A stretch of 64,000 nt of DNA from contig NZ_FNLO01000007.1 in NCBI RefSeq assembly GCF_900095735.1, forward strand, positions 124,001-188,000. Reading direction: 5' to 3'. The DNA comes from Chitinasiproducens palmae (GTDB lineage: Bacteria > Pseudomonadota > Gammaproteobacteria > Burkholderiales > Burkholderiaceae). Made by a program: the position numbers and the translations under genes. Shown here piece after piece: positions 53,378-59,907 of this stretch (the stretch's first letter is position 1; every line of letters begins with the position of its first letter). Under the pieces are notes generated by a model. That model was not told the origin of the DNA and did no database searches. It saw only the letters and a program-made list of their open reading frames with translations.

Positions 53378-53548
53378 TCACCACTGGCTCCGTGGGAAGA
53401 TCAGCATGCCGATCAGACCAAATGCGCCTATCACTACCAGCGAGTAGGCAATTGCTTTTGGTACGCTTTCGGTACGACTGGAAAAGAAAAGAAACAGGGC
53501 CACGCCAATCACCCATCCGATGAGGAAATCAATATCGTCTTTGCTCAT
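53378..53548 (-). CDS. Small two-helix membrane protein
   Basis: 56 residues: MSKDDIDFLIGWVIGVALFLFFSSRTESVPKAIAYSLVVIGAFGLIGMLIF. Two membrane segments joined by a short polar loop. It fits exactly between its neighbours (4-base overlap upstream). Unknown function. Confidence 0.65.
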   Translation of the reverse strand: MSKDDIDFLIGWVIGVALFLFFSSRTESVPKAIAYSLVVIGAFGLIGMLIFPRSQW

Positions 53549-53772
53549 CGCTTCGTCTCCGACACCACGCGAAACGGCACGCCGAATACCTCGCTCAGCG
53601 GGTCGGTGCGGCGCGTCGTGTCGCGGTAGCTGGCGTTGATGCGCAGCAGGTCGTCCGGCGTTATTTCGAGCACGTCCGGGTTGACGCCGTGCACCGTGCG
53701 GTAATCGCGGATGGCGTTGTACGCGGCCGTGTACAGCAGGTCGTCAGGGACGTTGGCGAGGGAGAGTTTCAT
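53545..53772 (-). CDS. Phage hypothetical protein, 75 residues
   Basis: MKLSLANVPDDLLYTAAYNAIRDYRTVHGVNPDVLEITPDDLLRINASYRDTTRRTDPLSEVFGVPFRVV. Soluble alpha/beta. It follows rusA with a 4-base overlap. No family recognised. Confidence 0.7.
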   Translation of the reverse strand: MKLSLANVPDDLLYTAAYNAIRDYRTVHGVNPDVLEITPDDLLRINASYRDTTRRTDPLSEVFGVPFRVVSETKR

Positions 53773-54368
53773 GCGGTCAGTACCGTTTCGTCAGGCGCGC
53801 CAATCGGCGCAATCGTCACAACCAGCCGGGCGTCGCCGTCAGGCTCCGCGCGCTCGGCCACAATGCGGCGCACCCACGCGTCATCGACGAACGCCACTCC
53901 GGTCAGCGCGTCGAGCAGCGCTTTCTGCGCGTTGTCGAGGTCGATGCAATTGACCGTGTCGTGCCACGCATCGCCGAGCCGGCGCACGCGGCGTTGCCAG
54001 TCCTGCGGCCGGCGCGGATACAGCGTGTAGGCGACGGCCACGCGGCCCGCCAGCGGCGTGCGGAAGCCCGCGGCGAGGGCGATCGCGGCGACCTGGGCCT
54101 TGAACGCCTTGCCCTCGGCGGACACGTAGACCGAGACGCCCCCGCCACGGATCGAGCGGTGCCGCCAGTAGGCGTTGACGCTCGGCGGATAGGGCAGGAC
54201 GAGTCGTATGCTTCCGTGCGAAGTGATGTTTCGCGAGTCTCGAACCGCGGCTATCTCGTCCACGGTTGACGAATCCGCGTTTTCCCTCCGAAACTCGGTT
54301 GACGAATCGGCGCTATCCCGAAAATCCGCTTGCCGCGAGTCACGCGCGCACGTATCGGTGATCGTCAT
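53769..54368 (-). CDS. rusA: RusA-like Holliday-junction resolvase
   Basis: 199 residues. RusA fold from about residue 50: IRLVLPYPPSVNAYWRHR, then CIDLDNAQKALLDALTGVAFVDDAWV with the metal-binding aspartates (DLDN...K...D..). Resolves four-way DNA junctions. The first 50 residues are an unusual Ser/Asp/Arg-rich extension containing two similar repeats; the ATG at 54368 is fixed by a 4-base overlap with the upstream gene, so the extension seems genuine. Confidence 0.88.
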   Translation of the reverse strand: MTITDTCARDSRQADFRDSADSSTEFRRENADSSTVDEIAAVRDSRNITSHGSIRLVLPYPPSVNAYWRHRSIRGGGVSVYVSAEGKAFKAQVAAIALAAGFRTPLAGRVAVAYTLYPRRPQDWQRRVRRLGDAWHDTVNCIDLDNAQKALLDALTGVAFVDDAWVRRIVAERAEPDGDARLVVTIAPIGAPDETVLTA

Positions 54369-54970
54369 GCAGCCACCGCCGTCCCGAATTTCTCGTTCGC
54401 CTTCTCGAAGATCGTCGCGTAGCGCTTCGCGTTGTCGGCCTGGCGCATGAACAGCCGGCCGGCGTAGGAGGCAACAGCCCGTTCGCAGCACTCGGTCGTG
54501 TGAGGCGTCATCGGCGCCGTGGTGCGCTCGCCAGCCAGGATGCGAAAGGCCCACTCCGCCGTCGGCTCTTTGCCACGGACGCCCGCGCTCGCCCGCTTGA
54601 TCCGCTCCAGGTTCGCGTCGACGAATTCGCCCGTTGCCTTCGGCAGGTTCGGCAATGCCAAGGTTGCCGACGAGGCGAGCGCTTGCGCTGCGCGGGCTTC
54701 CTTGCACATGGCGAAGAACTCGGGCAGCGTCGGCGGAAATTTGCGATGGATCAGGCCTGCAACGCCCGCTTTCAGCTCGGGGCCTGAGAGCTTGCCCAGC
54801 TCCGTCGCCCAAACTTCCTTGGTCACGTTGCGCTGCATTTCGCGCTCGGCCTCGTCGCCGTGCGTGGGCCACATGTCCGCGAATCGCGAGCCGTACATGG
54901 CCGCCATGCGGGCGAACAGGGTGTCGATCCACTTGCGCGGCAGTGTGCCTTTGGGCTGGTCAGCGGACAT
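54365..54970 (-). CDS. Lambda P-like replication protein (helicase loader candidate)
   Basis: 201 residues. WIDTLFARMAAMYGSRFADMWP, then WATELGKLSGPELKAGVAGLIHRKFPPTLPEFFAMCKEA follows the logic of lambda P N-termini (short helical domain with 'fpPslpeF...C'). It lies directly after the O-like gene (11-base overlap), as P follows O. It probably recruits host DnaB to the origin. The assignment rests on pattern and position. Confidence 0.72.
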   Translation of the reverse strand: MSADQPKGTLPRKWIDTLFARMAAMYGSRFADMWPTHGDEAEREMQRNVTKEVWATELGKLSGPELKAGVAGLIHRKFPPTLPEFFAMCKEARAAQALASSATLALPNLPKATGEFVDANLERIKRASAGVRGKEPTAEWAFRILAGERTTAPMTPHTTECCERAVASYAGRLFMRQADNAKRYATIFEKANEKFGTAVAA

Positions 54971-55979
54971 GGCGAACCTCGGCTTCGATGGTGAAAGGGT
55001 CGTCGGCGTCAGCGGTGCTCAGGCGTCCGCTCATGCCGGCGATGTTCTCGGCGCGCTGGTCGTGCACGGTCCGGCGCTGTGGGCGGTCCACGCGTTGACT
55101 CGCCAGGACGCGATCGACGTAGCCGGGCAGGAACGCGATAGGCTCGGTGGCGTCGCGCTGTGCGGCAGCAACGGCGGCGTCGACGAAGCGAGCGGATAGC
55201 TTCGCGGCGCACCAGGCGGTGAAGATCGGCCAGGCCTTCTTGCGGTCGTGGACGCTCGACGGGTTGATCTCGACGCCGTGGCGCTCGGCGAAGTGTCGGC
55301 ACCAGTCCGCAGGGGTGTCGGGTGTCCAGTCGTCGCTCCCCCTCGCGGGGTGTACCGATGACGATGACGGTTTACTGATGGTTTTAAATTCTCCCTGTCC
55401 CTCTCCCTCTCCCTGTCCCTTGGAGTGGATTTCCCTAGGGACAGGTGGGATGTGTCCCTGGGACATTTCGAATGTGTCCCTGGGACATTCTTCGTTTGTC
55501 TTTGGGACAGGAAGCGGCGATCCGACGGGACAACCATCGGACACCCACTGGTCAAAGTCCGGCTCCGCGTACTCGATCCGGTGTCGTTGGCAGTGCTTTT
55601 TGATGCGTGCGCACTCTGTCTTGAAGCGCTGGCGCAACTTCGCGGTCCATGCGTCGCGCGCCTTCTCGGCGACGACGGGGTGATAAAGCCGGCCATCGGA
55701 GCACTTGACCCAGCCGCGAAGAGCGCCGGCGCGGACCTTCTTCCATTCCTTCTGGACGCGGCCATAGCCGGCGAGCGACGACAGCGTGGCGTCATCGTCC
55801 GGCAGGCTCGCTGCGGGCATCTGGTGCCAGGACGCGCACCACAGCAGCACCGCGGCGCGGAATTCTTCGCCGTTGGCGTGAATGGACAGATCGCTGTCTC
55901 GCAGGCGCACAACGTCGAGCGGCATGAACGCGAAGTCGCGCAGGTCGCAATCGGGCGGGGTGAGGGGGGCGGTGTTCAT
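54960..55979 (-). CDS. O-like replication initiator with DUF1376 (YdaU) domain
   Basis: 339 residues. Residues about 12-125 match DUF1376: FAFMPLDVVRLRDSDLSIHANGEEFRAAVLLWCASWHQMPAASLPDDDATL...KKVRAGALRGW. A linker (about 145-215) is encoded by the iteron block and by a GQGEGEGQGE repeat. The C-terminus (about 220-310, ADWCRHFAERHGVEINPSS...AWCAAKLSARFVDAAVAAAQ) resembles the second domain of phage replisome organisers. It presumably binds the origin inside its own gene and hands over to the P-like protein. Confidence 0.8.
   Translation of the reverse strand: MNTAPLTPPDCDLRDFAFMPLDVVRLRDSDLSIHANGEEFRAAVLLWCASWHQMPAASLPDDDATLSSLAGYGRVQKEWKKVRAGALRGWVKCSDGRLYHPVVAEKARDAWTAKLRQRFKTECARIKKHCQRHRIEYAEPDFDQWVSDGCPVGSPLPVPKTNEECPRDTFEMSQGHIPPVPREIHSKGQGEGEGQGEFKTISKPSSSSVHPARGSDDWTPDTPADWCRHFAERHGVEINPSSVHDRKKAWPIFTAWCAAKLSARFVDAAVAAAQRDATEPIAFLPGYVDRVLASQRVDRPQRRTVHDQRAENIAGMSGRLSTADADDPFTIEAEVRHVR
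55371..55509. other. Candidate replication origin: four 13-bp iterons, purine tract, AT-rich segment
   Basis: 13-mers related to TGTCCCTGGGACA start at 55431 (TTCCCTAGGGACA), 55453 and 55475 (perfect) and 55497 (TGTCTTTGGGACA), each exactly 22 bp apart, two helical turns. To the left lie a CT/GA tract (55391-55420) and an AT-rich stretch (about 55374-55392, TTTACTGATGGTTTTAAATT). Iterons then purine tract then AT-rich DNA inside the O-like gene is the layout of lambda ori. Confidence 0.75.
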
Positions 55980-56776
55980 GCTGCGACCTCACCGGCGCTC
56001 GGCGAGCAGTGAGAATGCTGCCGCTGCCACTCGCGGAACTTGTCCATTGCCAAGGGCTTTAACTCGGTCCACCCCATTGGGAACCCCATGAACCATTCGC
56101 ACCAGACCGGGTTCAATGGGCCAATGTGGGTAGGTGGTTCGCCGCGCTTGGCGGTAGCGCGCCTGGAATTGCTGCCTCCGTTCAATCCGATCGTTGTCAA
56201 CGTCGGCAACAATCGGATTGCTGTGACCAAACCTTGACCGGACTTCTTCCCCGGATACGGCCTGTTGTGGTTTCCATTGACGGTTAGGGTGGGTAGCAAA
56301 GATCCAGATGCGCTCACGCAAATGGTGTGCGCCAAGGTCGGCAGCTGAAAACACATCCCATTGAGCATCAAACCCGAGCGCGGCCAGGTCTCCAAGAACA
56401 ACTCCGAGCCCCCTAGAAGTGAGATCTGCGGAGTTTTCCACTGCGACCGATCTGGGCTCAACCTCGAAAACCACCCTTGCAAATTGTTTCCATAATCCTG
56501 ACCTTGATCCGGCAATCCCTGCGCGGTCGCCTGCGCTGCTGATGTCCTGGCATGGAAACCCGCCAGATACGACATCAACAATTCCGCGCCACGGTCGGCC
56601 GTCAAAACTTGTGACGTCAGACCAAATCGGGAATGGTCGGAGGCATCCATCGTTTTGTCGCGCCGCCAGAACTTGTGCGGCGTAGGCATCACGTTCAACT
56701 GCGCACACGGTTCGCCAGCCGAGCAAGTGCCCGCCGAGAATTCCTCCACCAGCGCCTGCGAAAAGAGCCAGCTCAT
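55976..56776 (-). CDS. Second conserved frame overlapping the methyltransferase
   Basis: 266 residues from ATG 56776, +1 frame relative to the methyltransferase. Not random: FHARTSAAQ, then WFSRLSPDRSQWKTPQISLLGGSELFLETWPRSG, LNGMCFQLPTLAH, GSLLPTLT, and LNPVWCEWFMGFPMGWTELKPLAMDKFREWQ. These match a family of phage proteins recalled as 'hypothetical' or methyltransferase-associated (LNPxWxEWLMGxPxGWT). Its stop overlaps the ATG of the O-like gene by 4 bases, like other junctions of the operon. Function unknown. Confidence 0.7.
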   Translation of the reverse strand: MSWLFSQALVEEFSAGTCSAGEPCAQLNVMPTPHKFWRRDKTMDASDHSRFGLTSQVLTADRGAELLMSYLAGFHARTSAAQATAQGLPDQGQDYGNNLQGWFSRLSPDRSQWKTPQISLLGGSELFLETWPRSGLMLNGMCFQLPTLAHTICVSASGSLLPTLTVNGNHNRPYPGKKSGQGLVTAIRLLPTLTTIGLNGGSNSRRATAKRGEPPTHIGPLNPVWCEWFMGFPMGWTELKPLAMDKFREWQRQHSHCSPSAGEVAA

Positions 56777-56780
56777 TCAC
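55989..56780 (-). CDS. C5-cytosine DNA methyltransferase
   Basis: 263 residues from GTG 56780 (an ATG at 56807 is also open). Motif I ALFAGAGGGILGG, motif IV VSGGFPCQDISSAGD (catalytic Cys), motif VI AVENSAD, motif VIII AHHLRERIWIFA, motif X VKALGNGQVPRVAA. The target-recognition part is short, as in compact phage Dcm enzymes. Probably protects phage DNA from restriction. The whole gene is overlapped by another conserved frame. Confidence 0.9.
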   Translation of the reverse strand: MNELALFAGAGGGILGGHLLGWRTVCAVERDAYAAQVLAARQNDGCLRPFPIWSDVTSFDGRPWRGIVDVVSGGFPCQDISSAGDRAGIAGSRSGLWKQFARVVFEVEPRSVAVENSADLTSRGLGVVLGDLAALGFDAQWDVFSAADLGAHHLRERIWIFATHPNRQWKPQQAVSGEEVRSRFGHSNPIVADVDNDRIERRQQFQARYRQARRTTYPHWPIEPGLVRMVHGVPNGVDRVKALGNGQVPRVAAAAFSLLAERR

Positions 56781-56994
56781 GGTCGCCCCCGTCGCTGAGT
56801 GTCCCAACTTGTCCCAGATCGTCCCTACGTTCGTAGGCGATTACCTCGGGATGCAGGGGCCCATAGGCGCTGCGCAGGACGTGCACGCCCAGATATCGGG
56901 CCGGCGCGAGGCTTTCCATCTGCGCGCGGGCGTTCAACTGGTCCGCCTCGTACTCCGGCAGGTCCACTTCGACGGTTTTTCGGCCGTTGGGCAT
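56773..56994 (-). CDS. Phage hypothetical protein, 73 residues
   Basis: MPNGRKTVEVDLPEYEADQLNARAQMESLAPARYLGVHVLRSAYGPLHPEVIAYERR... The ribbon-helix-helix-like start (TVEVDLPEYEADQLNARAQ...) suggests a small DNA-binding protein. It overlaps both the upstream gene (1 base) and the methyltransferase start (8 bases). Confidence 0.7.
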   Translation of the reverse strand: MPNGRKTVEVDLPEYEADQLNARAQMESLAPARYLGVHVLRSAYGPLHPEVIAYERRDDLGQVGTLSDGGDRE

Positions 56995-57215
56995 CAGCGC
57001 ACCTGTGGGACGTTCTGGGACGAGTTGGCACTGACGCCGGTGACGGCGCCGGGCAATATGCCGACCACGCCAAGCAACATCACGTCAGCCAGGCGGGCGA
57101 GTGCAGCGGAATCGGACTCGATGCCATAGACCTCCTTGTAGATCTGCATGGCGTCGTAGGTCGAATCCTTGAGGCGCGTCTTGACCTCGTTGCGGTGCTT
57201 TGCTCGGGCTGTCAT
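56994..57215 (-). CDS. Phage hypothetical protein, 73 residues
   Basis: MTARAKHRNEVKTRLKDSTYDAMQIYKEVYGIESDSAALARLADVMLLGVVGILPG. RHH-like helices in the first 45 residues followed by a hydrophobic stretch. It may be a small regulator; family not recognised. Confidence 0.68.
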   Translation of the reverse strand: MTARAKHRNEVKTRLKDSTYDAMQIYKEVYGIESDSAALARLADVMLLGVVGILPGAVTGVSANSSQNVPQVR

Positions 57216-57305
57216 TGCTCACTGCCGGGAAAAAGGTGGGAATCCCGGCCCGGCATAGAATCGTTGGCTCTCACACCGTCAGACCCATCAACCAGGAGGA
57301 TTCCC

Positions 57306-57602
57306 ATGGGAAACGAAAACATCGGCATGCCCCAAGATCCGCAGGAAGCGCGATTCATGGGAGCGATAGCCGCCTTCGGCGTGACGCTCAGCGCGCTCAT
57401 TCAGAGCCTTCCTGTGGAGCACAAGCGCCACCTGCATCCGAATCTGGAAAGGTTCCTAGCCGACCAGGAAACGGAGCTTCTGAACTCGCGTCTTCCTGAA
57501 ATTGGGCTTGATCAGTTTCGGGAAATCGGTACTCAGTTTCTGAGTAACGCACTCCCGACCGCGCCGATGAATCAAAGATCAGCACGCGGCCAGGCGGAAT
57601 AG
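57306..57602 (+). CDS. Phage protein encoded opposite to the leftward operon
   Basis: 98 residues, MGNENIGMPQDPQEARFMGAIAAFGVTLSALIQSLPVEHKRHLHPNLERFLADQETEL... Helical, soluble. AGGAGGA precedes the ATG at 57306, a near-perfect ribosome site. It lies between the Cro-like gene and the rest of the leftward array but on the plus strand, so its promoter would fire against that transcript. Function unknown. Confidence 0.75.
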   Translation: MGNENIGMPQDPQEARFMGAIAAFGVTLSALIQSLPVEHKRHLHPNLERFLADQETELLNSRLPEIGLDQFREIGTQFLSNALPTAPMNQRSARGQAE

Positions 57603-57635
57603 GGCTGAGCGCTACCGTCCGCTTTCGTTCGTCGC

Positions 57636-57851
57636 TCACGCCGCCACCTGCTGCACGGCGTGAGCGGTTCGGATAAAGCCGCGCGGCACGGCCCGTCCGG
57701 ACTGGACGGCGGCGCCGATGACCATCGCCGTCTGCTTCTGGTCCAGTTCCTCGGGCCATTGGGAGATGGCGCCCTTGGTGATTCCTAGGGCGCGGCCGAG
57801 CTCGGCACCCGTGCCGAAAATGGCGATTGCTTGCTGCTTTGTCAGGTTCAT
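57636..57851 (-). CDS. Cro-like regulator (YdaS type)
   Basis: 71 residues. MNLTKQQAIAIFGTGAELGRALGITKGAISQWPEELDQKQTAMVIGAAV is the YdaS/Cro HTH. It is first gene of the leftward transcript and divergent from the CI gene, with operator motifs in the 93-bp intergenic region. Expected to favour the lytic programme by shutting off CI. Confidence 0.9.
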   Translation of the reverse strand: MNLTKQQAIAIFGTGAELGRALGITKGAISQWPEELDQKQTAMVIGAAVQSGRAVPRGFIRTAHAVQQVAA

Positions 57852-57944
57852 GCGGCGTCCCGATGGAGTTCACGCCGTAAGTATAGAACCCTAAACCAAA
57901 GAAGGAAAGCCCTCTAAACCGGAAAAAGTTTAGATTTCTAACCC
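57852..57944. promoter_or_regulatory. Divergent cro/cI operator-promoter region
   Basis: Half-site-like GGTTTAGA motifs occur three times: 57884-57897 (minus strand GGTTTAGGGTTCTA), 57911-57922 (minus CCGGTTTAGAGG) and 57928-57942 (plus GTTTAGATTTCTAAC). A cro promoter is visible on the minus strand: TTTCCT (57903-57908), 17-bp spacer, TATACT (57880-57885), overlapped by the first site. cI has no ribosome site just upstream, so its mRNA may be leaderless as for lambda cI. Confidence 0.75.
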
Positions 57945-58607
57945 ATGAACCTCAGTGAACGCATCCAACACATCCTCGACGAGACCCAGGCCGACCAGGT
58001 GCAGCTGGCGGAAGCCGCCGGCGTGACGAAAGGAACGGTTAGCCAATGGCTGACTGGGCAAATAAAATCGATCAAACTCGAATATGCTGTGGGGATCCAA
58101 GACCGCTACGGTTACAACGCGGTTTGGCTGGTGATGGGCAAGGGCAACCCGCGCGCGCCAGGATCGAATGCAGGTGCGCCAGCACCGATTCCGTCCGATC
58201 GTATGAGACGGGTTCCCGTATTGGGAGTTTCTCAGTTGGGAGACAACGGATTCTGGGTGCCGATTGAATATCCCGTGGGGCAAGGCGACGGATATATTGA
58301 TTTTCCGACGACGGACGAAGGCGCCTATGCCGTGCGCTGCAAAGGGGACTCAATGATGCCCCGCATCCGCGACGGGGAATTTGTCATCATTGAGCCGAAT
58401 CATCCTGTGATGCCTGGCGACGAAGTTCTGGTGCGCGCGCACGACGGCCGGGTGCTCGTCAAGACGTTCCTGTATAAACGCGATTCGCGGGTCCACCTTT
58501 TATCCGTCAACCGCGAGCACGCGCCAATCGCCATCGATGAAGGTGATGTTGACCAAATGCACTACGTGGTGGCTATCGTCAAGCCGGCCATGTGGATGCC
58601 GGACTAG
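57945..58607 (+). CDS. CI-type repressor, LexA-like self-cleaving (S24)
   Basis: 220 residues. N-terminal HTH (about 1-60: LSERIQHILDETQADQVQLAEAAGVTKGTVSQWLTGQ). Linker with an Ala-Gly bond (about 76-77) suitable for self-cleavage. C-terminal S24 domain with CKGDSMMPRIRDGEFVIIEP (catalytic Ser 136) and VLVKTF (catalytic Lys 173). It maintains lysogeny by binding the operators flanking it, and RecA-stimulated cleavage would induce the prophage after DNA damage. Confidence 0.95.
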   Translation: MNLSERIQHILDETQADQVQLAEAAGVTKGTVSQWLTGQIKSIKLEYAVGIQDRYGYNAVWLVMGKGNPRAPGSNAGAPAPIPSDRMRRVPVLGVSQLGDNGFWVPIEYPVGQGDGYIDFPTTDEGAYAVRCKGDSMMPRIRDGEFVIIEPNHPVMPGDEVLVRAHDGRVLVKTFLYKRDSRVHLLSVNREHAPIAIDEGDVDQMHYVVAIVKPAMWMPD

Positions 58608-58615
58608 GAGGCGCG

Positions 58616-59068
58616 ATGGGCCTATTCGGATACTTCAAGCGGAATTACGCGAACGCCGGTGCTGCCATCACGTTGAACGTCTACAACGGGCGCAGGGATT
58701 CCGGTGTAACGCAGTTCGACTACTTTGTCTCGTGCACGGGCGCCGAACTGCATATTAATGCTCAAAGAGCAAAGCGGGCATTGGCAAGCGAGTATCGCAA
58801 GAGCGAAGGTCCATGCAGGCCTCGCTTTCCCGACGATGAGTGGCTGCTCTGCACGTTCAAATTGCAGGAATTGATTAAGCGACATGGACCTGCTGAGGGC
58901 TTCCGCGAAGGACACGATTACGTGTGCCTGTTGGTCAATACGGTATTCGCCGACTTTGAAGACCAGGATGCTATTTTCCTGGAGTTCGACCGCCGAGCTG
59001 GGAGCAGGCTGTCGAGCCTAAACATGAAAACGTTGCGATCAAAAGCTCATCAGTTCGCTGCTGCCTAA
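58616..59068 (+). CDS. Phage hypothetical protein downstream of CI
   Basis: 150 residues, MGLFGYFKRNYANAGAAITLNVYNGRRDSGVTQFDYFVSC... ATG at 58616 with AGGAGG 5 bases upstream, 8 bases after the cI stop, so co-transcribed with the repressor and probably expressed in lysogens. It may be an exclusion or lysogenic-conversion factor (inference). No family recognised. Confidence 0.75.
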   Translation: MGLFGYFKRNYANAGAAITLNVYNGRRDSGVTQFDYFVSCTGAELHINAQRAKRALASEYRKSEGPCRPRFPDDEWLLCTFKLQELIKRHGPAEGFREGHDYVCLLVNTVFADFEDQDAIFLEFDRRAGSRLSSLNMKTLRSKAHQFAAA

Positions 59069-59093
59069 CGATTGGGCCATCAATCGAATTTTT

Positions 59094-59138
59094 GGGTTTA
59101 GAGTTCTTGACTCGCTAAGGGATAGTGTTCTAAACTTG
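59094..59138 (+). promoter_or_regulatory. Rightward promoter with CI/Cro operator motifs
   Basis: TTGACT (59107-59112), 18-bp spacer, TAAACT (59131-59136). It is flanked by GGGTTTAGAGTTCTTG (59094-59109) and AGTGTTCTAAACTTG (59124-59138), which share the GTTTAGA/TCTAAAC motif with the cro/cI region. Repressor binding would cover both promoter boxes. Confidence 0.72.
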
Positions 59139-59167
59139 CCTCATGTTCAAACGAACCGAGGCAAGCG

Positions 59168-59470
59168 ATGCTTTCCTTCTCCCTCCCCGGCCCCGGCGAC
59201 TCCACGCCCCCGGACTACTTCGCCCGCGACACCGTCGACTTCGACAGCCAGATCGCCGGCCTGATCGATTCGCGCGTTTCTCTCCGCAAGCGCTTCGCTT
59301 CGGACGCGCTCGTGCTTCAGGCGTTTGCCTGGGCGCAGCCGTCGGACGCTGACGCCTTTCGCGCCGCCGTCGCCGCTTGCCCTCAGTTCGCCGCGCTGTA
59401 CGACCGCCTGTTGCGCGAAGACGTAACCGACGATATCGAGGCTGAAATCGGCCGGGCGGTGTCGCAATGA
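59168..59470 (+). CDS. First gene of rightward operon, hypothetical
   Basis: 100 residues: a short Pro-rich start (MLSFSLPGPGDSTPPDYFARDTVDFDSQIAGLID) then a helical domain (RFASDALVLQAFAWAQPSDADAFRAAVAACPQFAALYDRLLRED). Directly behind the rightward promoter; an early protein. Unknown family. Confidence 0.72.
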   Translation: MLSFSLPGPGDSTPPDYFARDTVDFDSQIAGLIDSRVSLRKRFASDALVLQAFAWAQPSDADAFRAAVAACPQFAALYDRLLREDVTDDIEAEIGRAVSQ

Positions 59471-59619
59471 TCGATCACATCCAACTCGCCGCGGTCCTGT
59501 TCGTGTGCGCGATCCTGACGTTCGTCGGCGCATCGCTGCCGCGTCAGGGCGCGACGTTCATCGCTGCACTGTTCACGATCTGCGCATTCTCGGCGCTCTT
59601 CTTTCAGGTGCAGCAATGA
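59467..59619 (+). CDS. Tiny two-helix membrane protein
   Basis: 50 residues, MIDHIQLAAVLFVCAILTFVGASLPRQGATFIAALFTICAFSALFFQVQQ. Two hydrophobic helices separated by LPRQG. Overlaps the genes on both sides by ATGA. Confidence 0.68.
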   Translation: MIDHIQLAAVLFVCAILTFVGASLPRQGATFIAALFTICAFSALFFQVQQ

Positions 59620-59867
59620 GGAGTCCTTTTGATCTGACGCGCTTCATGGCGGGCGATCTGGCAGAGACCGACAGCGGTGCGAAGGTCCGCTTCGTCGCCC
59701 ACGTTCCGGAAGCCGACTCGACGCAACGAGTAGTCGGGCTGATCTTCTACTGGGGAGGCGCGAAGGAAATCCTCGTTGTCAGCGAGGAAGGAAAGTTCGG
59801 GCGCTATCGCGAGGGCGCTAACAGCCTCGACCTCTTCATGGCGCCGCGCGTTGCGATCGCCGCATGA
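59616..59867 (+). CDS. Phage hypothetical protein, 83 residues
   Basis: MRSPFDLTRFMAGDLAETDSGAKVRFVAHVPEADSTQRVVGLIFYWGGAKEILVVSEEGKFGRYREG... A beta-barrel-like small domain; 'G...A.T..G..v.fva..' proteins occur in many phage early regions. The role is unknown. Start set by a 4-base overlap. Confidence 0.72.
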   Translation: MRSPFDLTRFMAGDLAETDSGAKVRFVAHVPEADSTQRVVGLIFYWGGAKEILVVSEEGKFGRYREGANSLDLFMAPRVAIAA

Positions 59868-59907
59868 CAACCCGCCCGCGATGGCGGGCATCTGGAGAAC
59901 GAACATT

